A stretch of 64,000 bases of DNA from JAHFTY01 sp964584785 (lineage in GTDB: Bacteria > Acidobacteriota > Terriglobia > 20CM-2-55-15), in contig CAZPBY010000030.1 of the NCBI GenBank assembly GCA_964584785.1, positions 16,862 through 80,861 of the forward strand. The letters run 5' to 3'. Within the stretch, counting starts at the first letter, position 1. Each line of letters opens with the position of its first letter. The position numbers and the translations under genes are program-made. Positions 18,007 to 27,567 of the stretch are shown in pieces. Below the pieces are notes generated by a model. It saw only the letters and a program-made list of their open reading frames with translations. It was not told the origin of the DNA and made no database searches.

Positions 18007-19320
18007 GTGAACTCGCGACTGAAATTTACCCTCCGCGCCCTTCGGCATCGAAACTACCGGTTGTTCTTCGGTGGGCAAAGCCTGTCACTGATCGGTTCAT
18101 GGATGACGCAGGTTGCCACGAGTTGGCTGGTTTACCGGATCACCAAATCACCGCTCGCACTTGGGCTCGTCGGGTTCTCCGGCCAGGTGCCGGCGCTCCT
18201 GCTGACGCCGTTTGCGGGTGTTTGGGTGGATCGTTGGAACCGCCATCGCGTGCTCAAGGCGACTCAGACGCTTGCGATGATGCAGTCCTTCGCGCTCGCG
18301 GCGTTGGCATTGAGCGGACGCATTACGATCTGGCATGTCGTCGGGTTGACGATGTTTCAAGGAATGGTCAATGCGATCGACATGCCGGCCCGGCAGTCGT
18401 TCGTCATCGAAATGATCGAGGATCGGGCCGACCTGCCTAATGCGATCGCTTTAAACTCGACGATGGTGAATGGAGCGCGGCTGATCGGACCGTCGATCGC
18501 CGGTTTGATCATCGCCGCTGCGGGCGAGGGTTTTTGTTTCCTGATCGACGGCTTCAGTTATGTTGCGGTGATTATTTCACTCCTGTCGATGCGGATCGAA
18601 CCGTCAGCGCCACGCCCCCGCCAGGACGTTTGGTCCGGGCTTCATGAGGGCTGGAAATACATCGTCGCGTTTACTCCGCTGCGCTACATCCTCGGACTGG
18701 TCGGCTGTGTGAGTCTTGTGGCGATGCCCTACTCTGTGTTGCTCCCGATTTTCGCCAGTTCCGTGCTGCACGGCGGTCCACATACGCTTGGGTTCCTGAC
18801 GGGTGCAACCGGCGTCGGAGCGTTCATGAGCGCGCTGACTCTCGCCATGCGAAAAACCATCGTTGGACTTGGACGACTGATCAATATCCTGGCCTTCACG
18901 TTCGGCGGCGGACTCATTGCATTCGGTCTGTCCAGAGTCGAATGGCTGTCCTTCCCGCTCATGCTGATTGTGGGGTTTTCCATGATGGGACTGCTGTCGT
19001 CGAGCAACACGATCATGCAGACCATCGTGGAGGAGGACAAGCGCGGAAGAGTGATGAGCTTTTACACCCTTTCGTTTACCGGAGTGATGCCCTTCGGAAG
19101 TTTGATCGCCGGAGCGGCTGCTGCCCGGATAGGCGCGCCGTTAACGGTGATCTGCGGCGGTGTCTTGTGCCTTTCCGCCGCAATATGGTTTACGGTGCGA
19201 CTGCCGGAAATCCGGCGAATCGTGCGTCCGATTTACAGGGACCTCGGCATCCTTCCCGAAGTAGCGACCGGCATCCAGGCCGCATCGGCACTACAGACGC
19301 CGCCGGAGATCGTGGACTGA
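18007..19320 (+). CDS. MFS transporter, EntS/MFS_3-type exporter
   Basis: A 437-residue membrane protein with about 11-12 hydrophobic helices. It opens with LRALRHRNYRLFFGGQSLSL and GSWMTQVATSWLVYRIT, continues GVWVDRWNRHRVLKATQ (the MFS motif A region), and has NAIALNSTMVNGARLIGPSI, the marks of the EntS-like PF05977 family of exporters, which includes enterobactin and macrolide pumps. The start is GTG 18007. No substrate can be named and neighbours give no hint. The next gene is convergent. Confidence 0.88.
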   Translation: MNSRLKFTLRALRHRNYRLFFGGQSLSLIGSWMTQVATSWLVYRITKSPLALGLVGFSGQVPALLLTPFAGVWVDRWNRHRVLKATQTLAMMQSFALAALALSGRITIWHVVGLTMFQGMVNAIDMPARQSFVIEMIEDRADLPNAIALNSTMVNGARLIGPSIAGLIIAAAGEGFCFLIDGFSYVAVIISLLSMRIEPSAPRPRQDVWSGLHEGWKYIVAFTPLRYILGLVGCVSLVAMPYSVLLPIFASSVLHGGPHTLGFLTGATGVGAFMSALTLAMRKTIVGLGRLINILAFTFGGGLIAFGLSRVEWLSFPLMLIVGFSMMGLLSSSNTIMQTIVEEDKRGRVMSFYTLSFTGVMPFGSLIAGAAAARIGAPLTVICGGVLCLSAAIWFTVRLPEIRRIVRPIYRDLGILPEVATGIQAASALQTPPEIVD

Positions 19321-19340
19321 AGTCCTGATGGGTTTTTCCT

Positions 19341-20351
19341 CTAAGACTTCCCCTTCACCCGAAGAAGGCCGGCCTTGGCGCATTCGTCCGCGACTGTCAT
19401 GTACAGCTGCACGCTGTCTGCGCCGATCACGTAAGGATTCGGTTCGCCTGACGTACGCTTGAGCAGTGCCGGAATCTTCGTCTTCGAGCCGTCGAAGTTG
19501 GTGTGATTGGCGATCAGAACGTCCGCGCCGGCCTTCTTCGCAATATCCCGGAAGCGTTCGGCGGACTTGACGTACGTTTCGAACCAGAACGTGTCGGGAT
19601 GTTCAGGTGTGATGTAGGTTGCCCGGCTTTGAAGCCAGTTGAACGCCGTTCCGCCCCATTCCGCGACAACGTGAGGCTTTCCGTTGTCTTTGACGGGAAT
19701 GATCGTCGAGATAGTTCCGAGAGTGTGACCCGGCGTGAGGTAGAGCGTCAGTGTCGTATCGCCGAGCGTGAGGTGCTGGCCATCGGTCGCAATCATATCG
19801 CGCTTCGGTTTCGGCCAACTGCCGCGATCGCGTTCCATCAGATCCCAGTCCGCGGCCGACGCAATGACGTGCGCGCCAAACCGATCCTGCAGGAGTTTGG
19901 CACCGCCCGCATGATCGAGATGGCCATGACTGATGATCACGTATTTGATCTTCTTCGGATCGAGACCCAGCTTTGTGAGACCGTTGACGACTTCGTCTTC
20001 AATCGAATAGTCGAAGATCGCATCGACGACGATGATCCCATCCGACGTGTTGACCGCCCATGCCGAATATTCGGTCTGCCCGACGAAGTAGAGATTGTCG
20101 AAGACCTTGACCGGCTCCGCATGCCATTGCGCCCGATCGGGCGGACCGGCCGGTCGAGCGGGCGTTGTGCCTCTCGCCGCAGGTGTCGCCGGTGCCGCAG
20201 GAGGGGCCGTACAGACTCGGTCGAACAATTCGGTGTGTTCTCCGCGTGCCGCCGCTTTCGCTGCGGCGACGTGAGATTCCACGGTGTCGGTTTTAGCCTG
20301 GCCGAGAGCCATGCTCGCCGCGAACAAAAGAGCGATCGCGTAAGCCTTCAT
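19341..20351 (-). CDS. Metallo-beta-lactamase-fold hydrolase, exported (B3-like)
   Basis: A 336-residue protein. GAGGAGG lies 6 bases before ATG 20351 (MKAYAIALLFAASMALGQ), which fixes the start and the signal peptide; a Pro/Ala-rich linker (about 50-75) follows. The hydrolase domain has WAVNTSDGIIVVDAIFDYS, ISHGHLDHAGG (HxHxDH), TPGHTLGT with the third His, and ANHTNFDG near the end. The order fits subclass B3-type beta-lactamases and related broad hydrolases; resistance activity is not implied by sequence alone. Divergent from the DUF411 gene. Confidence 0.85.
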   Translation of the reverse strand: MKAYAIALLFAASMALGQAKTDTVESHVAAAKAAARGEHTELFDRVCTAPPAAPATPAARGTTPARPAGPPDRAQWHAEPVKVFDNLYFVGQTEYSAWAVNTSDGIIVVDAIFDYSIEDEVVNGLTKLGLDPKKIKYVIISHGHLDHAGGAKLLQDRFGAHVIASAADWDLMERDRGSWPKPKRDMIATDGQHLTLGDTTLTLYLTPGHTLGTISTIIPVKDNGKPHVVAEWGGTAFNWLQSRATYITPEHPDTFWFETYVKSAERFRDIAKKAGADVLIANHTNFDGSKTKIPALLKRTSGEPNPYVIGADSVQLYMTVADECAKAGLLRVKGKS

Positions 20352-20436
20352 GAAGCGCCTCCTCAATCGACATTTCGCAAGTCGGATAGTCGCACCATTC
20401 TAACGGCATTTCGATGCCGGCGTTATACTACGGACC

Positions 20437-20889
20437 ATGTATTCAAGACGAATTCTTCCCGTCATCCTCGTTCTGGTTCTTGGTGTTGCATGGACTCTTC
20501 AAGCCGCAGGCCCGACGATAACGGTGTTCAAAAATGCGACGTGCGGTTGTTGTGGCCTGTGGGTCGAACACCTCAGGGCGGCAGGATTCACCGTCGTGGT
20601 CAAGGAGGTTCCGAATACCGATCCATACGCGCATCAGTATGGCGTTCCCGATTCGCTTCGCTCATGCCACACGGCAATCGTTGATGGCTACACCATCGAG
20701 GGCCATGTGCCCGCGTCCGACATCCAACGTTTGCTGAAGGAGAGGCCAAAAGCCAAAGGTCTGGCGGTTCCGGGAATGCCTATGGGTTCTCCGGGAATGG
20801 AATCCGGGGAACACCGTAGCGCTTATTCGGTGATCCTGTTTCAGGAAGACGGAAAGACCTCCGTGTACGCAAAATATCCCGCCAAATAG
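20437..20889 (+). CDS. DUF411 domain-containing protein
   Basis: A 150-residue exported protein: signal peptide about 1-23 (VILVLVLGVAWTLQAAG), then the DUF411 core with VFKNATCGCCGLWVEHL (CxCC metal or redox motif), VPDSLRSCHTAIVDGYTIEGHVP and LLKERPKAKGLAVPGMPMGSPGM, which is Met-rich. The family occurs with copper-handling genes and probably binds copper in the periplasm; no copper pump is adjacent here. It ends 5 bases before rsmE, so the two could share a transcript, an odd pairing. Confidence 0.9.
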   Translation: MYSRRILPVILVLVLGVAWTLQAAGPTITVFKNATCGCCGLWVEHLRAAGFTVVVKEVPNTDPYAHQYGVPDSLRSCHTAIVDGYTIEGHVPASDIQRLLKERPKAKGLAVPGMPMGSPGMESGEHRSAYSVILFQEDGKTSVYAKYPAK

Positions 20890-20894
20890 TTCGC

Positions 20895-21605
20895 GTGAAT
20901 CTCGTACTGCTCGAGCCGGACGATTTTGTGGAGGGCGATCGCGTCCGGCTTCATGGGCGTCGTCTCGAGCACATCCGCTCCATTCATCGCGCCTCTCCGG
21001 GTGACGAGTTGCGCGTCGGAGTCGTGAACGGAAAGATCGGCCGCGCGCGCATCGAATCTATTCAAAAAGACTTTCTCGAAATGCATGTCTCTCTTGAAAC
21101 GGATCCTCCTCCGCCATTGCCGCTTCACCTTGTTCTGGCGCTGCCGCGGCCGAAGGTGCTGAACAGAACGATTGCCGCCGCGGCGTCCATGGGCATTCGG
21201 GAAATAGACCTTATCCATGCCTGGAGGGTCGAAAAAGCATATTGGACGAGCCCTCGCGTATCCGACGCTAATCTGCGCACCCAATGCGTCCTGGGCCTCG
21301 AACAATCCGGAGACACGATGCTTCCGACCATTCGTGTGCATCGTCTTTTCACACCTTTTGTCCGCTATGAACTTCCGGGACGGATCGAAGGCCGCCGGGC
21401 GTTTGTCGCGCATCCCGAATCAGAAACGCCGGCACCCCGCGGGGTCGTTGAGCCTGTAGTTCTGGCAATCGGCCCCGAAGGTGGATTCATCGAAAAAGAG
21501 ATCGACACCTTCCGTGCAATCGGTTTCACGCCGATCAGCGTGGGTCGCCGAATCCTCCGCGTCGAAACTGCTCTCCCGTACCTCATCGCCCGCCTCCTCC
21601 CTTAG
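20895..21605 (+). CDS. rsmE: 16S rRNA (uracil-1498-N3)-methyltransferase RsmE
   Basis: A 236-residue SPOUT methyltransferase. The N-terminal PUA-like domain (RLHGRRLEHIRSIHRASPGDEL) is followed by the trefoil-knot domain with LALPRPKVLNRTIAAAASMG, VEKAYWTSPRV, LAIGPEGGFIEKEI (SAM-binding loop) and GRRILRVETALPYL. It methylates U1498 in the decoding region of 16S rRNA. The start is GTG 20895. Confidence 0.95.
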   Translation: MNLVLLEPDDFVEGDRVRLHGRRLEHIRSIHRASPGDELRVGVVNGKIGRARIESIQKDFLEMHVSLETDPPPPLPLHLVLALPRPKVLNRTIAAAASMGIREIDLIHAWRVEKAYWTSPRVSDANLRTQCVLGLEQSGDTMLPTIRVHRLFTPFVRYELPGRIEGRRAFVAHPESETPAPRGVVEPVVLAIGPEGGFIEKEIDTFRAIGFTPISVGRRILRVETALPYLIARLLP

Positions 21606-21631
21606 AAAATTTTCCGCTACCATGGTTTCGT

Positions 21632-22390
21632 ATGTGGAACCCACGTCAGTATCTGAAATTCGAAAGCGAGCGGACGCAGCCATGCCGCGATTTGGTGAAT
21701 AGAGTTCAGGTCGCGGATCCGCATCGGATCGCAGATCTCGGTTGCGGTCCTGGCAACAGCACGAGAATGCTTCGAGAGCGATGGCCCGCGGCCGAGGTCG
21801 TGGGGATCGACAGTTCGGCGGAGATGATCGAAAAGGCCCGTCAAGCGGAGCCGTCACTATCGTGGATCGTGGCCGACATTCGCGATTGGATCGAAACGCC
21901 GGATCGATTCGACGTGATCTTTGCCAACGCGACGTTTCAATGGCTCCCCGGGCACGACGTCCTCCTGCCTCGACTGCTCACTCAAGCTTCCGCGGCGCTC
22001 GCCTTCCAGATGCCCGATCAAACGACGGCGCCCGGCCATCAACTCATGCGAGAGCTCGCGTTGTCTTCGAAATGGCGGCAAGCCATTCCCGCCCTACCCA
22101 GATGGCATGGTCGAGATGTGAGCTTTTACTACGATCTGCTTTCGCCCCTCGCACGTCACCTTGATCTTTGGGAAACCGAATATGTCCACATACTCCCCGA
22201 CGCTGAGGCCGTGGCGGAATGGTACAAAGGCACGGGCCTGCGTCCTTATCTCGATGCGTTGAAGACTCCGGAAGACCGTGACTCCTTCGTTGGGGATTTC
22301 ATCTCGGGAATTCGCAAGATCTACAACCCCCAGCCGGACGGCCGTCTTCTGTTTCCGTTCCGAAGGATTTTCGTCGTGGCTCACAAGTAG
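21632..22390 (+). CDS. tam: Trans-aconitate 2-methyltransferase-like SAM methyltransferase
   Basis: A 252-residue class I SAM methyltransferase: MWNPRQYLKFESERTQPCRDL, motif I VADLGCGPGNST-type (ADLGCGPGNSTRMLRERWP), VVGIDSSAEMIEKARQA, FDVIFANATFQWLPGH and FQMPDQTTAPGHQLMRELA. The order and length agree with Tam, which esterifies trans-aconitate, a by-product of the TCA cycle. Closely related methyltransferases with other substrates exist. A 26-base gap separates it from rsmE. Confidence 0.88.
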   Translation: MWNPRQYLKFESERTQPCRDLVNRVQVADPHRIADLGCGPGNSTRMLRERWPAAEVVGIDSSAEMIEKARQAEPSLSWIVADIRDWIETPDRFDVIFANATFQWLPGHDVLLPRLLTQASAALAFQMPDQTTAPGHQLMRELALSSKWRQAIPALPRWHGRDVSFYYDLLSPLARHLDLWETEYVHILPDAEAVAEWYKGTGLRPYLDALKTPEDRDSFVGDFISGIRKIYNPQPDGRLLFPFRRIFVVAHK

Positions 22391-22394
22391 AAAC

Positions 22395-25022
22395 TCACTC
22401 GTCTCTGAGCGCGCGGACCGGATCAATCCGGACGGCGCGCCGGGCGGGAAGAAATGCGGCGAGGGCCCCGGTGATTACGACGAACAACGCAACAATACCG
22501 AAGACCGCCGGATCCGTCGCGCTGACTCCAAACAGCAGATCATGAATTCCGCGACCAACGACTATGGCCACCGCGATTCCCGTCAGTAGCCCAGCGCCGA
22601 TCAGTGCCAGGCCGCCGCCCAATACGTTTTGAAAAACTTCTCGCGCTGTGGCGCCGAGCGCGATACGAATCCCGATCTCGCGCGTGCGCTGAGCGATTGT
22701 GTACGACATCGTTCCGTAGATCCCCACCAAAGTCAGCACCAATGCCACGGCTGAAAAAACACCGGTCAGCCAGCTCGTGAAACGGGAGCGTGCCGTCAGC
22801 GGTCGAATGAGTTCATCCATCGTCGAAATACCGGATATGAGCGCCAGCTTTTCCACACGGCGTACCTCGCTCCGTACGTTTGCGGCAATAGCGGCCGGCT
22901 CGACAGTCGTTCGTATCAGCATTCCAACGGCTGCCGGAGGATTCGCGTATGGAAAGTAAAGGTCCGGATCGGCGGTCGGATTATTCGGCAGATTTCGAGT
23001 CTTAGTCTCACGCACGACGCCGACGATGTTCAACCATGGAGCCTCTGAACTCACACCGCCACTCTTCACGCGTTTGCCGATGACGTCCTGGCCGGGCCAG
23101 AACCTCTTCGCTACTGCTTCGCTGACGATGACCGACGTGTTCGGTTCTGCCTCATTGAATTCCCGTCCTCCGACCACTGCAATTTCCATTGTGCGGAAGT
23201 AGGCGGGCGCAACCCGATGGACGTAGGCCCGGGGCACGTTTGTCGCGTCAACAGCCGGTTGGCCCTCGGCCGTATAGAAGATTGCATTCGATCCGGTGAA
23301 CGGAACCTCCGTCGCGAAGGTGGCCGATTCCACACCCGGAATTGCGGCGACCGTTTCGCGCAGCAACTGCGCGTTGAGCCGGCTGTTGCGCGGAGTAGCG
23401 ATCTGCGCTGTCAGCAGGTGGTCCGTGCGAAAGCCGGGATCGACTTGAGAAAGCCGCCGGAAGCTTTCAATGAAAAGCCCGGCACTCGCAAGCAGGACGA
23501 ACGTTAACGCAACTTCGGCGACCACAAGACCATTCCGAAAATGCCGTCTCGAAAGGCCGCCGGTTGTTTTCGTCGAATTGCTTTTCAGGGTATCGCTGAG
23601 ATTTGAAGGTTCGGCCTGAAATGCCGGCGCGAGTCCCATGAAAATCGTCGTGATCAGCGTGAGACCGATCGCGAACAGAATGACTTCCCGATCCACTCCA
23701 ACGTTGACGAAGCTGGGCAGCTGAATCGGGCTCGCTGAGAGAATCAGCCGGACGCTCCAGACCGCGATCATTCCACCGAATACCGTGCCGATCGACGACA
23801 GAACTAAACTTTCGGTGAGGAGAAGCTGCAGAACCTGTTTCCTTCCGGCGCCAAGCGCGGTTCGCACCGCAATTTCCGACTGCCGCGTTTCTGTTCGAAC
23901 CAGCAGCAGGTTCGCGACGTTCGCGCAGGCAATGAGCAGGACCATTCCGACAGCCGCGAGAAGTGCCAGCAGTGCGGGCCGGACGGAGCCGAATGTCTCA
24001 TCAATCAACGGTGCGAGTTCCACGGCCCGCTTGTCGTTCGTTTCCGGATACGTCTTCTGGAGAGCGAGCGAGATGCTGTTCATTTCCGCTTGAGCCTGTT
24101 CGCGTGTCACGCCCTTGCGAAGACGTCCAACAGCGGCGAACCATCGATTTCCGCGGCTGGCGAAGAGTTGTTCCGCTCCCGGCAACACCGCAGGCGGCAC
24201 GAAGAGCGAAGCTTGATCAGTGAGTCCGAGGAAGCCTTTGGGCATGATCCCGACGATGCTGAACGATTGCGAGTCCAGTTCGATCTGCCTTCCGAGAACA
24301 CCGGGATCGGCACCGAATTCTTCCGTCCAGAAGCCGTGCCCGAGAATCACCACCGGCGCGGATCCGGGACGGTTTTCTTCTTCCGGAAGAAACTCACGAC
24401 CCAAAACCGGCTTCACGCCAAGCAGACTGAAATACTTCGAGCCGACGATTTCCGCCGGGACGGCCTTCCTTTCGTCACGGCCCGTTAGTGTGAACGAAGC
24501 ATTCCAGTATGCGGCGATGCCTTCGAAAGACCCGTTCTGCTCGCTCCAATTCCGATAATCCGGAATAGAAGCGCCGCGCCGTTCAATCCGGGCGCGTTGA
24601 ACGTTACCCCACAGAAGCACAAGCCTCCCGGGTTCCTCGTAAGGAAGCGGCCGGATGAGCGCGGCGTTGACGATGCTGAAGATGGCGACGTTGCCGCCGA
24701 TGCCGAGAGCCAGAACCAGAATCACCGTTCCCGCAAAAACCGGGCTTTTGATGAGCATGCGTAGTGCGTAGCGCGCGTCCGTCATCAGGACCTCCAAGAA
24801 AGGCAGGCGTTTTTGATCTCTCCAGGCTTCCTTCGTTGCTTCCACGCTGCCGAACCGGACGAGCGCTGCGCGCCGGGCTTCCTGAAGCGTCATGCCGGAC
24901 CGAACGTTGTCGTCCGTATGAAGGGCGAGGTTGCTTTGAATCTCTTCGTTGAGATCGACCTCCGCCCGGCGTTGCCGGAGAAAGTCGAGAGCGCGAACGA
25001 GCCACCCGCGGAAGCGTCTCAT
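22395..25022 (-). CDS. ADOP family duplicated ABC transporter permease (MacB/FtsX-like)
   Basis: An 875-residue protein with an N-terminal cytoplasmic segment (about 1-85, MRRFRGWLVRALDFLRQRRA) that precedes two copies of the MacB_PCD plus FtsX-type permease, with hydrophobic helices near 95-120, 355-460 and 750-860. The first FtsX segment has LLALLAAVGMVLLIACANVANLLLV. No ATPase is encoded alongside. Such duplicated permeases next to PadR repressors are abundant in Acidobacteria and planctomycete-like genomes. The ligand is unknown. It overlaps the PadR stop by four bases and so is coupled to it. Confidence 0.93.
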   Translation of the reverse strand: MRRFRGWLVRALDFLRQRRAEVDLNEEIQSNLALHTDDNVRSGMTLQEARRAALVRFGSVEATKEAWRDQKRLPFLEVLMTDARYALRMLIKSPVFAGTVILVLALGIGGNVAIFSIVNAALIRPLPYEEPGRLVLLWGNVQRARIERRGASIPDYRNWSEQNGSFEGIAAYWNASFTLTGRDERKAVPAEIVGSKYFSLLGVKPVLGREFLPEEENRPGSAPVVILGHGFWTEEFGADPGVLGRQIELDSQSFSIVGIMPKGFLGLTDQASLFVPPAVLPGAEQLFASRGNRWFAAVGRLRKGVTREQAQAEMNSISLALQKTYPETNDKRAVELAPLIDETFGSVRPALLALLAAVGMVLLIACANVANLLLVRTETRQSEIAVRTALGAGRKQVLQLLLTESLVLSSIGTVFGGMIAVWSVRLILSASPIQLPSFVNVGVDREVILFAIGLTLITTIFMGLAPAFQAEPSNLSDTLKSNSTKTTGGLSRRHFRNGLVVAEVALTFVLLASAGLFIESFRRLSQVDPGFRTDHLLTAQIATPRNSRLNAQLLRETVAAIPGVESATFATEVPFTGSNAIFYTAEGQPAVDATNVPRAYVHRVAPAYFRTMEIAVVGGREFNEAEPNTSVIVSEAVAKRFWPGQDVIGKRVKSGGVSSEAPWLNIVGVVRETKTRNLPNNPTADPDLYFPYANPPAAVGMLIRTTVEPAAIAANVRSEVRRVEKLALISGISTMDELIRPLTARSRFTSWLTGVFSAVALVLTLVGIYGTMSYTIAQRTREIGIRIALGATAREVFQNVLGGGLALIGAGLLTGIAVAIVVGRGIHDLLFGVSATDPAVFGIVALFVVITGALAAFLPARRAVRIDPVRALRDE

Positions 25023-25363
25023 CGGGATTCCTTAACGAGGGACAGAAAGCGGTCGACGATGCCGGTTGTGCGCGTCCATTCTCTGGCTTCTTTCGCCAAC
25101 TGCTTGTGTCCGGCGCGCGTCAGTTTGTAGTACTTCGCTTTGCGGTTGTTTTCAGAAAGCCCCCATTCGGATTTGATGTAACCCTCCTGCTCGAGTCTGA
25201 GCAATGCCGGGTACAGCGTTCCGTAATTGAGGACGAGCGCGTGTTCACTGGTCTGCTCGATCCGCCGGGCGATGCCATACCCGTGCAGCGGTCCGAGAGT
25301 TTCGAGGGTTTTCAGAATCATCAGCGCGAGGGTGCCTTGCCATACGTCCGCTTTGTCCTTCAC
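25019..25363 (-). CDS. PadR family transcriptional regulator
   Basis: A 114-residue winged-helix repressor. GTG 25363 is preceded by AGGAGA five bases away. The domain has VWQGTLALMILKTLETLGPL, HGYGIARRIEQTSEHALVLN, YGTLYPALLRLEQEGYIKSE and the C-terminal dimer helix (KYYKLTRAGHKQLAKEAREW). PadR proteins bind as dimers to repress a neighbouring gene; here the coupled ADOP permease is the likely target. The frame is open farther upstream but lacks homology there. Confidence 0.93.
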   Translation of the reverse strand: MKDKADVWQGTLALMILKTLETLGPLHGYGIARRIEQTSEHALVLNYGTLYPALLRLEQEGYIKSEWGLSENNRKAKYYKLTRAGHKQLAKEAREWTRTTGIVDRFLSLVKESR

Positions 25364-25422
25364 GGGTTCTCCTATGGGCAAGCCATATCGTACCAAGCTT
25401 GTATGGGAAAGCAATATGGACA

Positions 25423-26961
25423 CTAAGAGACGGCGCGGCCCATCCTGTTGAAGGCGGCGTCCGCCGGAGACAGTTCCAGGCTCGAAGGCAACGGGACGAG
25501 ATCGAAGCCGTACCGCTGCCGGCGGAGTTGAATGTAATCCGTGACGTGATCGCGGTGGATATGGCCGACGCCGCCCGACATGGGATGCAGGCGTCTCCAG
25601 GCCGAGTACCGATTGAAAAGTTGAACCGCGAGAAACCTGCCGAATCCCGGAGAGTTTTCCGGCGTCGGAAGGTTTGTCCGAATGTTGAACGCGATATGCC
25701 GGGCGGAATAGAACTTTCGATAACACTCAAACAGAAGGTCCTGCAGATCATCGGCCGAGAGCGTGGGATGCCGCCACGTGGTGTTCGTGGCATCGAACCG
25801 GTCGAGATTGGGTTCGGTGATCCATCCCGCCTCACGAAATTCATCGTACTGTTGCGTTCCCGGAATCGGAGTCAGTACGTAAAACGACGCGCAGTCCGGC
25901 CTCATGGCACGCAGTTCGCGCAAGTGTTCCCGAACGCTTCCCACCGTATCCGTGGGGAACCCGATGATGTTCGAGAAATGCGCCGCAATTCGATTCGCGC
26001 GGCAGATGCGAACGATTTCACGGTAGGTCTCCGGATGATTCTGCGCTTTGTGAGCCGCGAGCAGCGTCTGACGGCTGAACGACTCCACGCCGACGAACAT
26101 CATGAAACATCCGGCGCGCGCCAAAAGCTCGACGAATTGTTCCTGGCTCGCAACCTGTGTGTCGCATTGAACAAAGAAGGGCAGCCGCACCCGTTCTTCG
26201 AGCATCCGGCGCAAAAGCGTTTCGGCTTCGGGATATTTATTGAAGTTGTCGGACGTGAACATGATCAACTTCACTCCAGCGGCTCTTGCGGCGCGCAGAC
26301 TTTCCAGAGTCGTTTCGATTTCCTGGCTTCGAATGCGGTGTCCGGCAATCTTGATAACCGAGCAGAAATTGCAGGTGAATGGACAGCCCCTTGCGGGATA
26401 CAGACCCAGCAGGGGCGCGACATACCTCCGCAGATCCGCGGCCGACGGAGGAGTGAGCACGGGGGCTTCGAGTGTTCTTTGCCATCGTTGATCGACGCCG
26501 TAAACCGGAGCGAGTTCGCCGTGAATCGCATCACGAAGGATTTGGAACCAGATCATTTCCGCTTCCGCAAGAGCAAAGCTCACTCCGCGGTTTTGCAGCG
26601 CTGTCGTGTCGCAGGTCATCGGATGGGGACCGCCGATCACGCAGTGCTGTACGCCATTGGCGAGAGCGTATGCGGCGAGGTCGAGGCTCCGGTGAAACTG
26701 GTGCGATTGAACGCCGACCAGCGCAAGCAGCGTTGGACAATCGGACCGGCTCAGCAGTCGCAGATAATCGAGATCTGTCCGGACGTACTCGTCGATCGCG
26801 AGTGTTTCGATTGGAACGCCTTCGATCGATGAAGGGGTCATGCTGCGCAGGTAAGGAACCGTGCTGTTGGGCATGAACCCGCGGCGAAACCGCTCGACGA
26901 AGCCGCTGGGAGCATATTTGCTCGGCTTGAGAATAACCACCCGAAGTCTATCGGCTGGCAT
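25423..26961 (-). CDS. B12-binding domain radical SAM protein
   Basis: A 512-residue protein with an N-terminal cobalamin-binding-like domain (about 1-165; ALANGVQHCVIGGPHPMTC), a radical SAM core (about 190-420) with the cluster motif CPFTCNFC in LYPARGCPFTCNFCSVIK, and a C-terminal helical extension. MFTSDNFNKYPEAE and FVGVESFSRQTLLAA are typical of this class. These enzymes often methylate unactivated carbons or act in hopanoid and other natural-product pathways; the substrate is not evident. Divergent from the gamma-carbonic anhydrase gene. Confidence 0.9.
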   Translation of the reverse strand: MPADRLRVVILKPSKYAPSGFVERFRRGFMPNSTVPYLRSMTPSSIEGVPIETLAIDEYVRTDLDYLRLLSRSDCPTLLALVGVQSHQFHRSLDLAAYALANGVQHCVIGGPHPMTCDTTALQNRGVSFALAEAEMIWFQILRDAIHGELAPVYGVDQRWQRTLEAPVLTPPSAADLRRYVAPLLGLYPARGCPFTCNFCSVIKIAGHRIRSQEIETTLESLRAARAAGVKLIMFTSDNFNKYPEAETLLRRMLEERVRLPFFVQCDTQVASQEQFVELLARAGCFMMFVGVESFSRQTLLAAHKAQNHPETYREIVRICRANRIAAHFSNIIGFPTDTVGSVREHLRELRAMRPDCASFYVLTPIPGTQQYDEFREAGWITEPNLDRFDATNTTWRHPTLSADDLQDLLFECYRKFYSARHIAFNIRTNLPTPENSPGFGRFLAVQLFNRYSAWRRLHPMSGGVGHIHRDHVTDYIQLRRQRYGFDLVPLPSSLELSPADAAFNRMGRAVS

Positions 26962-27036
26962 GGGGCACCTCGATCCGACAGATTGTAACTGGAATTTGAA
27001 TTACGGTTACAATCACCTTTTGTCTGTGAGGGCTTG

Positions 27037-27567
27037 ATGCTGCATGAGTATAAGGGAAAACGGCCGAAGTTGGGCGAGCGCGTTTACATCGCGGAAGGCG
27101 CGCAGATCATCGGAGACGTCGAGATCGGCGATCATTCGAGCGTTTGGTTCAACTGCGTCGTGCGCGGCGACGTTCATTACATCCGAATTGGCAAGCACAC
27201 CAACCTTCAGGACGGGACGATCTGTCACGTCATGCGCGACGAGTGTCCGCTGATCCTGAAGGATTACGTGAGCGTGGCACACGGCGCAATGCTGCATGGT
27301 TGTGTCATCGAATCGCACTGCCTGATCGGAATGCGTGCCACGATCCTGAACCACGTTACCGTCGGCGAGGGTTCGATCGTGGGAGCAGGCGCCTTGATAA
27401 CGGAAGGTACGATCATTCCGCCTCACAGTCTGGTAATTGGAATGCCCGCCAAAGTGAAACGGCGGCTGTCTGACGAGGAAGTCGCCGGAATCGATGAATT
27501 TGCCCGCCGATATTACGAATACAAAGAGACATATTTTCTGTATGGAAAACCTCAAACGAACGCATAG
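27037..27567 (+). CDS. Gamma-class carbonic anhydrase-like hexapeptide-repeat protein
   Basis: A 176-residue left-handed beta-helix protein (ATG 27037; TTG 27034 is one codon upstream). Hexapeptide turns run through residues 10-130 (YIAEGAQIIGDVEIGDHSSV, VRGDVHYIRIGKHTNLQDG). The metal-binding histidines are in DGTICHV and VAHGAMLHGC, as in Cam-type carbonic anhydrases and the YrdA/PaaY group. Whether it hydrates CO2 or acts as a hexapeptide-type hydrolase or scaffold is open. Its 3' end overlaps the aspS start by 26 bases. Confidence 0.87.
   Translation: MLHEYKGKRPKLGERVYIAEGAQIIGDVEIGDHSSVWFNCVVRGDVHYIRIGKHTNLQDGTICHVMRDECPLILKDYVSVAHGAMLHGCVIESHCLIGMRATILNHVTVGEGSIVGAGALITEGTIIPPHSLVIGMPAKVKRRLSDEEVAGIDEFARRYYEYKETYFLYGKPQTNA

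Noticed and set aside
19503..20684. A 393-codon plus-strand frame across the metallo-beta-lactamase gene
   Set aside because: It overlaps two real genes on both strands and encodes no known fold.
25399..26832. A 477-codon plus-strand frame opposite the B12 radical SAM gene
   Set aside because: The minus-strand protein has a CxxxCxxC motif and a start; the plus frame has none and is an artefact.
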